64,000 bases of DNA from Cytauxzoon felis (taxonomy: Eukaryota; Apicomplexa; Aconoidasida; Piroplasmida; Theileriidae): assembly GCA_020283715.1 (NCBI GenBank), contig JAIQCW010000013.1, positions 62,001 to 126,000 on the forward strand, given 5' to 3'. Of the stretch, positions 38,128 to 50,085 are shown piece by piece; position 1 is the first letter of the stretch, and every line of letters starts with the position of its first letter. Below the pieces are notes generated by a model. It saw nothing but the letters and a program-made list of their open reading frames with translations, was not told where the DNA came from and searched no databases. Both the position numbers and the translations under genes were made by a program.

Positions 38128-39117
38128 TTATTCTTCTTCTTCTTCCTCATCTCCACCATCGGTAACATCTTCAACAAAAAACCCTTCTTTTTCATCCCCT
38201 AATTTGTAATATGACAGACCATCTAAATAATTTTCACTGGATAATACACTCCAATTAGAACCTTTGAGTTTCTTCAATTCATCTTCAAAATCGCCCTTTG
38301 CAATTGTAGTAAATTTATTTTCACCTTCCATCTTATAATAAAACAGATAAGTCCTTTCTTCATCTCTTACGACTAATATGGCTAAAACTGGTGATAGGTC
38401 TGAATAATATACTTTGACATTATAACATCCATATACGTCTGGCTTCTTTTCCCAAATAGTAACACTTCCAGATTTGACTTTGTAAATAATAGTTTTATTA
38501 TCGACGGTATATATTCGTGTATCTACTCCGTCTTCTTTAATACTTACCCTTGTTACTGAAGTTATATTTGATTCCTCGAGTAATTTAGCGGAGAAATTAA
38601 TTGTAATACAATGCTTGCCAATTTCATTAAGATGCAAATAATACTTATCTATTACAGTATCCTTATCAAATTGAATACCTTTTGTCATTTTATTAGTGAG
38701 ATATAAAAATAATAGAGAACTCATCATACTCCATCCCTCTTTATAGTTGAAATAATAGTGCCCTGAAGTACCAAAACATGGTCCATCTGCGTAATTTAAT
38801 ACTACAATAATGGACTCATCAGTAGCTCTAGGGCACATAACTTCAAGGTGTTTATATTTCTCACCATCTTTTGGCTCATAAATTATGATACCACCATCTG
38901 TAAAGGCTTCAATTTTAGCTTTATTCTTTGGTTCAATCTTATATATTACCATCTTCTTCAGCTTTCGATTGGTTACTTTAACCTTAGCTGTAGATTCTCT
39001 AGTATTAATATCTAAGCATATAGGTGTACTATCATCATCTTTACCCTTAAAACAATTAAAACCTTTTATTAGTGTATATTGACAGAATATAATGATGATA
39101 AACGGAAGAATATGCAT
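38128..39117 (-). CDS. Secreted piroplasm-type protein, possibly FAINT (DUF529)-like
   Basis: 329 aa, single exon. MHILPFIIIIFCQYTLIKGF is a clear signal peptide. The mature part is beta-rich with repeated patterns of the kind TDGGIIIYEPKDGEKYKHLEV and TRIYTVDNKTIIYKVKSGS, and aromatic/acidic stretches. It ends in a run of glutamates (GGDEEEEEE). Lineage-expanded families of this type in piroplasms are secreted into the host cell or displayed at the surface. The FAINT assignment is tentative because I see the style but not a decisive motif. It is the only clear secretory single-exon gene here, and it stands apart between repeat-bearing neighbours. Confidence 0.6.
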   Translation of the reverse strand: MHILPFIIIIFCQYTLIKGFNCFKGKDDDSTPICLDINTRESTAKVKVTNRKLKKMVIYKIEPKNKAKIEAFTDGGIIIYEPKDGEKYKHLEVMCPRATDESIIVVLNYADGPCFGTSGHYYFNYKEGWSMMSSLLFLYLTNKMTKGIQFDKDTVIDKYYLHLNEIGKHCITINFSAKLLEESNITSVTRVSIKEDGVDTRIYTVDNKTIIYKVKSGSVTIWEKKPDVYGCYNVKVYYSDLSPVLAILVVRDEERTYLFYYKMEGENKFTTIAKGDFEDELKKLKGSNWSVLSSENYLDGLSYYKLGDEKEGFFVEDVTDGGDEEEEEE

Positions 39118-40107
39118 GTTGCAAATGCGATGATATACGACTGCAATATTTCATATAGTTATAGATACATAGTCATGTTAAAAATAAATTATCGATTAAT
39201 TTAAATGCCTTTGATAATGGCATATACAAAGGTAGAAATACACATACAATATATTACATATAATATTAAGTATTACCAAATAATGTGGCATATTTATAAA
39301 TAAATCTAGGTTGTATAAGTCAACCAACCGTCATAATTTATGTATATTATGCGATTTATGAAAGATATCACATCCTAAAATCTCAACATCAATAATGGGG
39401 TATTTAATGTACACATTACTGAGGACTATTTCCAAGGATAAAAATAGAATTGAACCATAGATGACAGATATTTGTAATCAATAACAAGAGGAATTCTACT
39501 CGGAAGAATAGAAAATTACCATATGTCCAAATATATTATCACTTAAGTAGATTTCACAGAGTGATCTTCATCCAACGGAGATATGTCTTTTCACATTGCA
39601 TGGAACTCTCCACCTTAGGTCTTCCCACTAGGCGTGGTGCCTTCTCTATTTAGTTGTCCCTCCGCTTCCCTGAGATCGGCTACGGGTTTTCCAGTTGAGG
39701 TTACACCCAACACATCCTTAGCACCATCTTCCATCATTCCCATGATGGATGATCCATCACTACCTTCTACTCTTCCACTAGGCGTGGTGCCTTCTCTATT
39801 TACTTCTCCCTCCGCTTCCCTGAGATCAGCTACGGGTTCCACTCGAGGTCCAATCACTAACTTCCTGTTCTTCCGGGTTAACATCTTTTGTTCCTCCGGG
39901 TAGAATTCCTGTTCTTAGGGGTTGAAATATCTTGTTCCTCCGAGTAGACATACCGAGGATGATCTACGGGAATCCGAGGGGAGGTAAATAGAAGATGCCA
40001 CCACGGCGAGTGGAACAGTGGTTATAACTTCAGGTGGAATGGACTTGGTGTGGAAAAGATATTGTATCTTTCGTTGAAGTAGGTAGATATAGTTATATTT
40101 ATATATT
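39118..40107. other. Intergenic region, secreted-protein promoter plus repeat
   Basis: 39118-39590 is AT-rich and lies upstream of the secreted-protein gene (its promoter). 39595-40039 is a composite repeat. Confidence 0.5.
39595..40039. repeat. Composite intergenic modular repeat
   Basis: Long copy: two CTTCCCTGAGATC modules in minus orientation, the rare CATCATTCCCATGATGGATG module, NPEEQ-type modules, then CCGAGGATGATCTACGGG in plus orientation and CCACGGCGAGTGG. Confidence 0.9.
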
Positions 40108-42590
40108 TTATTGATTTAATAATTTTGACAGTAGATTTAATCCGATGGTTTTTTCATCATCTGATATGGATATGATTGAGTTATTATTAAACATACTATT
40201 TTCTAATTGTAATATGCATTGATTGATATAATTATGATTGATGGTAGATTTGATATCATTAACAATATTGAATTCATTATATTTAATTGAAGATTCATAT
40301 AGATTGATGATAAGAAAGATACCACGATTGAGTAATAAATTATTAATAGATGATTTAATAATGATCCATATTTTATAATTAATATTAATATTATTAGATT
40401 TTATTAATAATTGTATAAATTTCATAATATATCTATAAATATAAATATAAATAATAAATAAATAAATTACATATTAAATTCTTTATTAATAATATCATTA
40501 TTAAATATATTTAATACTTGTTCTAATAATTTATTATCATTTGTTAATTTAATTGTATATAATAATATATTATTAGAATATTTATTTATAATAATATCTT
40601 TTAAATTTAATTTATAAAATAATTGTAATAATTTTGGTATTATAGATAATTGTAATTCATTATTTCTAATATTATAATCTTTTATACTATAATAATATAA
40701 TATTAATAATAATAATTATTAATACAAACCTATTTGGTGTATCTATTGGTATTTTTGGATTTAATATTGAATATAATAAATAATGTGCATATTTATGTAT
40801 AATTATTTCATTAAAATTATCATAATGTGGTATAATTAAATATTTTATAGATATTTTTGTATCATCTGTACAATTTAATATTCTATTTATTAATTTTATA
40901 GTTATTTTATTATAAATAGCATCAGGAAATTCTATTTTTAATCTTTTTATTATATATTTTCTAATTTTATTATTAGCATAACCATATAATTTACACATTA
41001 TATCTATACCACTACTAGTTGTCATCAATTGATCAAATATCTTATATATACGATCCATCAAATCTACCATATCATCTACCAATTCCATATATATATATAA
41101 TAAATCATGAGATAATGATGATAATAACATCTCCTTATCAATCAATTTATATAATACCAATGATAACTTATCTATAATAATATTATTTAACAATTTATCA
41201 TCATACACACGAAGTCCAATCCAACTCTCTTCCTCTTGCAGAGAGCTATTCACCTGAGGTCTTTCCTGCCGTCAGCTTCTCTATTTACTTCCCCTTCCAG
41301 CTCCCGTAGATCGCTTCCAGGTTCCACTTGAGGTCCAATCACTACATCCGCCACGATCTCCGGGAGTGGCTCTACCCTTCAGGGATAGGTAATTAGAAGA
41401 GCTGTCTGCAAGACCAACGGTGGTTGTAACCTCAGGTGGAGGACGAAGAGAGTAGGATTGGACTTCAGGTGTAGATGTTATATATCTATTGGTATTTATG
41501 GTGATTTATCGTACCTTTGCATGTATTTTTATGTATGGATGATTGGATGATGTTGATGAATTGTTTGATATTATTACAAGAATTTAAGATTTTGATAGAG
41601 TTATTATCGATAATGAATTGATTAGAGATTGAATATAATTTGAGTATATGAATTTGTTCATATGATTTAGAATTTATATAAATTGTATCCAAGATATCAG
41701 AACCATATCTATTGAATATTAAATTTTTATTTTTTTCATTAAAGAATGATTCTTTTAGATATTTTTTAACATCAACATTACAATAATTATATAATTTAAT
41801 TAGAAATTTACAATAATGTACATTTAAATTTGATATATTAAAATTATCTTTAACACGTATAAATATAAAATTTTTTATATCAACATCACCATATTTTAAA
41901 CATGCTTGTAATATTCTGGATATATTTCTTTTTCTTGATGTCTATATTATTCTTATTATTTATTATAAATAATTTATTTACCACACAATAATTATCATTT
42001 AATTCTTTTAATAAACTTTCTATTGTCTTTTTACATTCAATAGGATTTTTATAAACTAATAATAAATTACTATAAAGTTTCTATATTTGAATATTAATTA
42101 TATATATCTATCTATCGTTCAAACTTACATTCAACCTTTTCTTTTCATCCAATCTAGATTCACTTTTGGGTTTTGAGGAGGTATCAGGCTTCGAGGAAGT
42201 GTTGATGTGTTTTGAGGAGGCTTTAATGTGATTCGAAGAAGTGTTGATATGCTTTGAGGAAGTTTTTACATGATTCGAAGAAGTCATAGTGTTCGGCTTT
42301 GACGACTTGTTTACATGCTTCGAGGAAGCTTCAGGCCTCTTTAAAGTCTTTTGTAGTTTCGAAAAACTGTTTACATGCTTCGAGGAGGTATCAGTCTTTG
42401 GATCTATATTATTTATCCTTGTAGTATTATCTCTTCGCTTCAAATCTCTAGTATTCTTAACATTTGCCTTGATAACCTCTTTTTTACCTCCACCTTTAAT
42501 TCTTCTCCTTTTACTTCGATTACCTCGTTCATTAGTATCCTTTTTCTTTTTTCTATAGACTTCTCGGCTTTTTTTAATTTTAGACTTCAT
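40108..42590 (-). CDS. PUM3: PUM3/PUF6-like nucleolar Pumilio-repeat protein
   Basis: RNA-binding Puf-A family protein of the nucleolus, linked to large-subunit ribosome assembly. Read from 42590: a highly basic N-terminus (KSRKRRRIKGGGKK-type), then seven-residue tandem repeats of SSKHINT type, then after an intron (donor GTAAGT) helical repeats NLLLVYKNPIECKKTIESLL, ACLKYGDVDIKNFIF, KNLIFNRYGSDILDTIY and, after a repeat-bearing intron, IKRLKIEFPDAIYNKI, YLIIPHYDNFNEIIIHKYAHYLLYSILNPKIP (conserved block, contracted here). The C-terminal exons are AT-extreme and Asn/Ile-rich. At least six exons; some borders are approximate. Confidence 0.75.
41213..41473 (-). repeat. Modular repeat, PUM3 intron
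   Basis: In a minus-strand gene, yet left flank 41041-41140 has C20/G5 and right flank 41501-41580 has C5/G18 on the plus strand. CCCTTCAGGG occupies the variable stem slot. Confidence 0.9.
42150..42420 (-). repeat. Coding tandem repeat (21-nt units), PUM3 N-terminus
   Basis: Imperfect units encoding variants of SSKHINT / SSNHIKA / SSKPDT; about ten units with drift. Unrelated to the modular repeat. Confidence 0.75.
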
Positions 42591-42716
42591 TTTAGTATAG
42601 ATGGAATATAAATTAAGAGAGACATGTGTGGTAGCGCTTGGTTTGTGTAGTGTGTTGTAATTAAGATGAAGTATGGAATTGTATAAATTATAAGATGTAA
42701 TTTTCTATATAAAAAA

Positions 42717-45007
42717 ATGTCATGTGATGAATATAAAGAAAGACATAAATTAGCTATTGAATTGTTGAAGATATCAGACAATAGATATTTAGGATCACGT
42801 GATAATGAATTATCGCAATTGATGGAGTTTTTAAATTGGTAAATTAAATATATATAAATATTATTAATTAAAATTTTAGTTCAATAGAGAATAATATGGG
42901 TAAAAGTATATTTGTATTTGGTTTAAGTGGTACCGGTAAAACAACAACAGTACAACATGCAGTAAATGAATGTATTATAAAATATAAAAATATTAAATCA
43001 ATTTATTTATCTGGAAGTAGTTATGATAATTGTAAAGAATTTATTCTAGATTTATTTAATAAATTACTTGGTTATTCTAAAGATAAATCATATAAACTTC
43101 TTAAAATGGCATTTAATGAACGCACATTAGATTATAGAAAATTATGTATACTCTTAACATCATTATTTAAAACCGTAAATGGATTTCAGTAAGTTTTATA
43201 TCATTTTATATATTTCATACATATCAATAGTGTATGTCTAATTGATGAAGTCGATTATATGAGATATTTCACTATCATTGGTACCATTAAAAATGACTCC
43301 AATTGGTTCTTACAAGCTATTTTTAAAGCCGCCAACTCCAAAAATAGTAGAGTTGTTATCATCGCAATCTCCAATCATCTAGAATTAGCAACCAAATTAA
43401 CCACCAATAATTGTATAAGATTATTATTCAAACCATATACTGCAGAACAAATCGTAAATATCGTCATGGAGAAACTTAAAGATCTAAATACCACAGATAA
43501 TACTATACTCAATAAAACAGCACTACTTTTATTAGCAAGACGTATAGCAAACACATCAGGTGATTGCAGAGTTTGTCTCGATACATTTATGTACGTTTAA
43601 TAATATCAATATATATATCCATCATAGAAGAGCTATCTCACAATCACTCACCACACTAGATCAAGACATTTATAATACACCAGATAGAAATATAGGTATG
43701 CCATATTAATAACATGAACAGATTTTAAACATCAATACACACGATGTACAATATACCTCTACTCCACTTGAGGTCCAATCCAACTCATCTTCCACTCGCC
43801 TCCACCGTTGGTCCTGCCGTCAGCTCTTCTAATTGCCTATCTCTAAAGAGTAGAGCCACTCCCAGAGATCGTGGCGAGGTTAGTGATTGGACCTCAAGTG
43901 GAATACCCGCAGCTGATCTCAGGGAAGCGGAGGGGGAAGTAAATAGAGGAGCTGTCTGCAAGACGACGAAAGTTGGAGAAGACATCAAGTGGAGTAGATA
44001 ATAGCTTGTTTATTGTATTTTTGGTTATGTGGTTATTATTTATTAAATATAGATTTGGAAAAATATGTGATTGGTCATCGTGAAATAACTTCAATTACTC
44101 CTACATTATCATTAACAAAACGTGATCAATTAGAAGAACAATTATCAAATTTCCCTGTTATGCAACTACTTTTATTATTGTCTACATGTAAAGCATTTAT
44201 TATCTCCGATCAAACTTTACAACTCACCACACCCATTAGTATCAAAGTACGTTTTACTCCAGAAGATTTACTACATTTAAACTCTTGATGATAACTCTCC
44301 ACCTGAGGTTACAACACTGTCTTCACCTTTCCCACTCGGCGTAGAGCCTTCTTATTTACTTCCCCCTTCGCTTCCCTGAGATCAGCTGCGGGTAGTCCAC
44401 TTGAGGTCCAATGACTATACTTCCGCCACGATCTCTGGGAGTGGATCTACCCTTCAGGGATAGGTAATTAGAGGAGGCCTCCACGGCGAGTGGAAGAAAA
44501 GTTGGATTGGACCTCAGGTGGAGGGCTGACAGCAGGATGAAAAGAGGAGGTTGTAACATCGTGTTGATTAATTCTATTATATTTATTAATATTTTTTTAT
44601 GTAGAAATGTTTTTTGGAACTTGGTGAGATTTTATTGCTGGACTCTAGGGATATTGAATCATTCTGCAATGCTGAATATGATACTTCAATCGATACATTT
44701 TGCCAAATGGCACTCATCACCATCGATGGTAAATATCATCCGTAAGCGATCGATGAGATCAGCTACGGTTTATTGTAATATTCATAATTTTTCAGATGAG
44801 AAGGTTGTTAGTTTCAAAACGGATGCTGTACAATTAGCACATATAATTTTAGATATTTCACCCGCATTTACTGGATTAGATTTCCATGATGATATTGAAT
44901 CTGCCGAATCATTACTCACCAAACGATACGGTCATTTATCTAAAAGCTTCAATATCCACCAAAATAATAAAAAAATCAAACGAAAAAAAATTTTCTGGAT
45001 CAAATAG
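42717..45007 (+). CDS. ORC1/CDC6-family AAA+ replication initiator ATPase
   Basis: Replication-origin ATPase. About eight exons: MSCDEYKERHKLAIELLK..; MGKSIFVFGLSGTGKTTTV (Walker A); VCLIDEVDYM (Walker B); IIAISNHLELA (sensor 1); IRLLFKPYTAEQIVNIV; TSGDCRVCLDTFMRAIS (sensor 2); then DLEKYVIGHREIT, winged-helix-like QLSNFPVMQLLLLLSTCK and LELGEILLLDSRDIESF. The LxFxPYTxxQIxxIV and SGDxRxxLD motifs are shared by ORC1 and CDC6. The lack of a BAH domain and the short N-terminus favour a CDC6-type or minimal ORC1. Two introns hold full repeats, and a third, near 44735-44780, holds a relic. Confidence 0.85.
43762..43995 (+). repeat. Modular repeat, ORC1/CDC6 intron
   Basis: Ends are inverted beyond the module: TCTACTCCACTTGAGGTC at left, GACATCAAGTGGAGTAGA at right. 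Confidence 0.9.
44297..44536 (-). repeat. Modular repeat, ORC1/CDC6 intron
   Basis: CCACCTGAGGTTAC, CTTCCCTGAGATCAGCTGCGGG, CCCTTCAGGG, CCACGGCGAGTGG, GGACCTCAGGTGGA, CTGACAGCAG. Confidence 0.9.
44735..44780 (-). repeat. Single-module relic, ORC1/CDC6 intron
   Basis: TGAGATCAGCTACGG is all that remains in an intron of about 75 nt. Left exon C-rich, right exon G-rich. Confidence 0.6.
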
Positions 45008-45598
45008 AAATTAACCTTTATTTGTCTCAGAAGATTACTATTCACATTCTATTCCACTTTTACCTGAGGTTACAATCATACTCTTCATTATACTACCCCT
45101 TCTCTTCGTCTTGCAGACAGCTTCCTATATTTACTTCCCCTCGGATTCCCGTAGATCATCCTCGGTATTTTGTTAACCCGGAAGAACAGACCTCCACCTG
45201 ATGTCTAATCACTACCTTCACCTCTTCCACTCGCCGTGGATGCCTCTTCCAATCATCTCCCCGTAGACGGTAAAGCCACTCCCGGAGATCGTGGCGGAAG
45301 TATAGTCATTGGACCTCAAGTGGACTACCCGCAGCTGATCTCAGGGAAGCGAAGGGGGAAGTAAATAGAGGAGCTGTCTGCAGGACGACCTCAAGTGGAG
45401 AAGCTGTCTGCAAGACCTACAGTGGAGGTAACTTCAGGTGGAGAAGGTGAAGAGGATTGTTTATTTGGTATAATATGTATTATTCGTGTGGAATAAATTG
45501 TTATATTAGATTTTAAAGTATAGATATAATGTTTAAAATGATATATTATCATACTGTAATATTTTTTTATTTTACAAATTTGAGTAGTTGATTTATAA
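45008..45598. other. Intergenic region between convergent genes
   Basis: Mostly the composite repeat at 45052-45442; the remaining 150 nt is AT-rich with no gene. Confidence 0.5.
45052..45442. repeat. Composite intergenic modular repeat
   Basis: CCCGTAGATCATCCTCGG (minus), then CCACTCGCCGTGG, CCGTAGACGG, GCCACTCCCGGAGATCGTGGC and GCAGCTGATCTCAGGG (plus), then GCTGTCTGCAGGAC and GCTGTCTGCAAGAC in tandem. Confidence 0.9.
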
Positions 45599-46463
45599 TT
45601 ATTGTGTTAAGAGTTTATTATCTTCTTGTATATGTTGTAATATTTCAAGTGATTTTTGATCGAGTTGTTTGAATGGTAACTGTACAAATTTATTTTCATT
45701 TATATTTATTGGTTCATCATAGATTTCATCTATTGATATTGTAGGTGTGAATAAATTTTGTTCAAAATCTTCTCTTATCATAGCTTCAATTTCCTGTTGT
45801 ATTTAATTGGCTGGAAAAAAAAGTAAACGTAACCTTATTTCCTGTATTCATAATATCATTTGGATCTTTCTTCATTAATGATAATCTTAAATCTATCCTT
45901 CTCTGTCTATTCAACCTATGGAATGAAAATTGATGAACAAATGCATTTTGAATCGAGCATTGAAACCTTTTAATTTAAACTTACTTGAATGCCGTCTGCC
46001 ATATCAGTTTAATAAAATTCTGCCATTGCTGTATTGGAGGTTCACATGCAATGTCCTCAAGTTCAAAGTAAGAATTTATTAAATTCTATAGTCAAAATAT
46101 AATTACATTTAGAAAAATTCATTTATACCTGATTGATTCTTATAATTGATGGATGAATTAATGAATTCTTCATCTCTTCAAGTACTAAATATGCCTTTAT
46201 AATAATTAATGACTAATGAGATACTATAAATATACATTTTCACTTGCTACATTTGGATCCATTATAAAATAATGTGCCTTGAGTGTATAAATTACTTCAT
46301 CCGGTCTTATTCCTCTTTGTCTATAGCCATTTATATTAATTAATAACAACACTCACCTAGATGTTCTCAAAATCTCATTAAACTCTGACCAATTCTTTGA
46401 TGTCAATGAATTCCATAACTTGTGATAATAAATTTGTTTCAATTTCCAAATCGATCTTGCCAT
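45599..46463 (-). CDS. PPR-like protein, probably organellar
   Basis: Minus strand, about six exons from 46463: MARSIWKLKQIYYHKLWNSL..EILRTS; RQRGIRPDEVIYTLKAHYFIMDPNVASEN; AYLVLEEMKNSLIHPSIIRINQ; NLINSYFELEDIACEPP..TAFK; LNRQRRIDLRLSLMKKD..; EIEAMIREDFEQN... The second and third exons read like pentatricopeptide motifs (RGIRPDEVIYTLKAHY, VLEEMKNSLIHPS). PPR proteins bind RNA in mitochondria or plastids. A role in the mitochondrial ribosome or RNA processing is inference. About 240 aa. The start is chosen as the first Met giving an open exon with good phase. It shares a 200-nt divergent spacer with IspE. Confidence 0.62.
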
Positions 46464-46663
46464 TTGAAAAGGTGAAGGTAGAGGAATGAAGACCAAAGAC
46501 ACAAAGGGTAAGGAATTGTATATCAAGAGGAGAGAATATATATATTACAATACATTGTACCTTCACTCTATAGTGTATGACAAGGTGTAAAAATTTGTAA
46601 AGTACTTCTGTAGTGATTTCATCTCCCTACATGTATTCAATGTGTAAGATTCCATGATGAATA

Positions 46664-48192
46664 ATGAATTATAAGAGATGTTTATTTTATGTCGGTGTAT
46701 TAAATAATGTCATTAAAGATGAAATAGAGGTATATAATAAACTTAATGAAAATTTAACCCATACAGGTATATTCATATTATTTTTCTTACACATTTCATC
46801 TTTAGCATCAGAAAATTATGAAAATTTCTGGGATTCTATAAAGTTATCATTTTCTAAAATCAATTTAACATTAAATATTGATTTAAATTCCAATATAAAT
46901 GATAAATATCTTAATTTATGCTCATTAATACAAAAAATAGCATGGGGAAATGAACTTTACATCAAAAAAATAACTAAAGATGAAGTAGATATTGTTTCTA
47001 AGCATTATTTACCAACAGAAAATGGTGATTTCTTACTACTTAATGATCAAACTCCTCCTGGTAAGTTACTTTATCATTGTCTAACGTCATTCTCATATCT
47101 CACTCACACTTTAGAAAATGATAGATTATTCGACAATTATCCATTCGATTCATCTAATTTACTCTCCATAGTCTTGAATGATGTTCGTGGATCCGATTCA
47201 AATTACATCATCTCAACCAAGAAAATGATACCAATAGGAACAGGATTAGGCGGAGGTTCAGCAGATACAGCAACATTACTTAATACACTAAATGATACAA
47301 TCATATATAAACCAGAAAATACCATAAAATATGGATCAGATGTACCATTCCTAGTCTCAAAATGTACGTTTACACAACAAACAAGAAAGTATACAATGAC
47401 GGATCCATCTGAAGTTACAGTCCTACTCTCCATTCCACTAGGCGTCCCACCTGAGGTCCTTCCACTCGCCGTGGTGGCCTCTTCTATTTACTTCCCCCTA
47501 CGCTTCCCTGAGATCAGCTTCGGGTTCCACTCGAGGTCCAGTACTAACTCCACTTGAGGTCATATCCATACCTTCTCTCCGCCACGATCTCTGGGAGTGG
47601 CATCACCCTTCAGGGATAGGTAAATAGAAGAGCTCCATGCAATGGGAAGAGAGGTGGATTGTACCTTGAGTGAAGAAGCGTGTGGAAGACAAGGTTGTAA
47701 CCTCGGGTGGATGTAAAGGATCTTCTATTATATAATCATCATGTATTTATAGATTCTGTAGCATTAGTTTATGGTAATGGTGATCAAATGGTTGGTATAA
47801 ATCAGCATTTATTTAATGGTCCGATATATTTATTTATACCTAATGTATGTACAATGACATCGAGTGTATTTAAGAAAGCACGTCAAGTATTTGAGAATGG
47901 TGGTTTCCCTGGTGTTGATAAAGATATGGTTACATTTAGATTATATAACGACTTGGAAAAATGTATTATCGATGATGATGTAAAAGAATTATATGAAATA
48001 TTAAAAGAGGAATATGATGAAAAATCGTTTGGAATGACAGGAAGTGGTTGTGCATTTTTCTTAATGGCAACTGACGACTATGGAAATGAAGATGAAATTT
48101 TAAAATTAAGAAATTATTATAAAAAACCACTCTCTATTATCAAAACCAGATTTAAAACCAATAAAAATCAACACAATTTCAAATATCTATGA
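46664..48192 (+). CDS. ispE: 4-diphosphocytidyl-2-C-methyl-D-erythritol kinase (IspE), apicoplast
   Basis: Fourth step of the MEP isoprenoid pathway: ATP-dependent phosphorylation of CDP-methylerythritol. GHMP-kinase motifs are visible: FSKINLTLNI near the N-terminus, IPIGTGLGGGSADTATLL (ATP loop), YGSDVPFLVSK, and near the end GMTGSGCAFFLM. Exons: 46664-46766, 46806-47363, 47753-48192. The 39-nt intron 46767-46805 (GTATAT...TTTAG) is in frame and stop-free; if retained it would add a hydrophobic GIFILFFLHISSL. Intron 2 carries a repeat. The enzyme should act in the apicoplast, but the N-terminal signal is weak in this model, so the first exon may be incomplete. Confidence 0.88.
47404..47711 (-). 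repeat. Modular repeat, IspE intron
   Basis: GGATCCATCTGAAGTTAC at left against GTAACCTCGGGTGGATG at right. Contains CCACTCGCCGTGG, CCCTTCAGGG and CCATGCAATGG. Confidence 0.9.
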
Positions 48193-49657
48193 GATACCAA
48201 CAGGTACATCTTCTAAAACTTCCTGATCCTCTTTAATCACCTTCCTACAATTAAATTATTATTTACTCATACTATACAACTATTTATACTTTCCACCAAA
48301 CTCTACCTGAAGTCCAATCCTACTCTCTTCGTCTTGCAGACAGCTTCCTCTAGTTACTTCCCCCTCAAGTTCCCGTAGATCACTTTCGGGTATTTCACTT
48401 CCACTTGAGGTCTTGTTCTTAGGGTTTGTACATCTTCGTTCTTCCGGGTTAACATATCTTGTTCCTCCGGGTAGACATTATGCCGAGGATGATCTACGGG
48501 AATCCGAGGGGAAGTAATTAAAAGAGCTGACGGCAGGACCAAGAGAGTTGGATTAGACTTCAGGTGGAGATCTCAACTTCGATTGAGTAGATACAATCCT
48601 TAGGGTCAACATACTGTTCTTTAGGTATAGCATATCCAGCAAATAATTTAGGATGATTTATATTGAGATTAAATCTTTTTGCGGCTTCTTCTATACCTAA
48701 TCGTTTTATAGTTTTAAGTCCTTTCATTGATAATCTTAGTCTTATAAAACATTTTTTTATTGGATTCCAAACTTTCTTCCACTGCAAATTCACTCTCTGT
48801 ACCCTATGAGACCGTTTGCCAGAATGACTTATTTGCATCGCCTTTGTATTGTCCATCTTACCCAGTAACATACATCTATACATACATGAATATAAACTTC
48901 ACTAAAGATAGATATCTACACGAGGTCCAATCAACCTCTGATCCCACTAGGCGTGGAGCCTCTCCCAATTACCTATCTCTAAAGAGTAGAGCCACTCCCA
49001 GAGATCGTGGCGGTTATGTAGTTAGTACAGGACCTCAGGTGGAGACCTCAAGTGGACTACCCGTAGCTGATCTCAGGGAAGCGGAGGGAGAAGTAAATGG
49101 AAGAGGCACCACGCCTAGTGGAAAGATGGACATCAACTGGAGAGCTGACGGCAGAATGAAGAGAAGTTAATTAGATTTCAGGTGGTACGAGACGAATGAA
49201 GGATCTATTGGTAGACACCTTGCACATTCGACATTAGTACACATACCTTCTGGCGGGTAATTCGATAGGTCTTGTTGGTGATTTGGTAATTTTTCCTAGT
49301 CTTGGTAGACCACCACCTCTGCCTACTATTCTATGATGTCTTTTTTGACTTGAGGTGCCGACATTTTTAAATTTTCTGCCCTGAAAAAATAAATAAATGC
49401 AATTATACGACTTCAAATTGATAAAAACGTACTAATAATGCTTCTTTGTGTCTTTTTTCCGATAAGAGAATGAAGTTGCGATAGCCTAACGGTGTATTTA
49501 TGGTAAGTATGCATTGGACAAACTTGATAAATCTTTAAAATTGTAAACGTAAGATGACTGTTAGACAAATTCATTAATGACTTGAATAATGAAAACATAC
49601 CATTTGGTAACATGAGATGCTTGATATAATTAGAAATAGACCATGGATATGAACCAT
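48187..49657 (-). CDS. rpmB: Plastid/organellar ribosomal protein bL28 with targeting leader
   Basis: Large-subunit protein bL28, probably of the apicoplast ribosome. The core CMLLGKMDNTKAMQISHSGK..VNLQWKKVW..IRLRLSMKGLKTIKRLG is diagnostic. A TATAG|A acceptor joins it in phase 2 to an upstream exon ending TRPIELPARR. Further upstream I place exons (YRNFILLSEKRHKEALL; SSYVYNFKDLSS) back to MVHIHGLFLIISSISCYQM, which looks like a signal peptide. Signal plus basic leader is the apicoplast import arrangement. The upstream exon set is inference supported by phase. Two introns carry repeats. The last short exon ends at 48187, directly abutting the IspE stop on the other strand, and its donor (GTTGAG) is weak. 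Confidence 0.72.
48302..48570. repeat. Composite modular repeat, bL28 3' intron
   Basis: TTCCCGTAGATCACTTTCGGG (minus), NPEEQ-type modules, CCGAGGATGATCTACGGG (plus), CTGACGGCAG, GACTTCAGGTGGA. Confidence 0.88.
48918..49188 (+). repeat. Modular repeat, bL28 intron
   Basis: CACGAGGTCCAATC start, CCACTAGGCGTGG, CTCTAAAGAG, GCCACTCCCAGAGATCGTGGC, CCCGTAGCTGATCTCAGGG, CCACGCCTAGTGG. Confidence 0.9.
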
Positions 49658-50085
49658 TTATCAAGAGAAGGGCTCCAGGTATGATGAGATGTAATTTGAT
49701 ATCATTAGAAATTTTTATGAAAATTATAATTGAAAATTGTAGAAGTAAATATTTATTTAATTATTTCAAGATTTTTCATGGAGAAATAAATGAAATTAGT
49801 GGAGGAATGCGAAGATCATCCATGAAGTTAGAAAGGGTAAGAGATTAGATCCACATGACTTAAACTAAATATCTATTATGAATTGTTGTAGAATTTTATG
49901 ATTATGATTGTCTAGATTGATGGTCAGATAATATTTATGCTCAAGTTCTCTGCATATTTACATTCGTGTTGGGGGTTGAAAACACTTATGAGTATAGAAT
50001 TATAATTAATTAACTACCATTATCCAAGAGCAATTTATTATCGCCGTGAAATATATTCTTCTGAACCATTCTTCACTGATTAAAA
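49658..50085. other. Divergent intergenic region
   Basis: 430 nt between divergent starts (bL28 leader and the membrane protein). AT-rich; no repeat, RNA gene or confident exon found. Confidence 0.5.
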
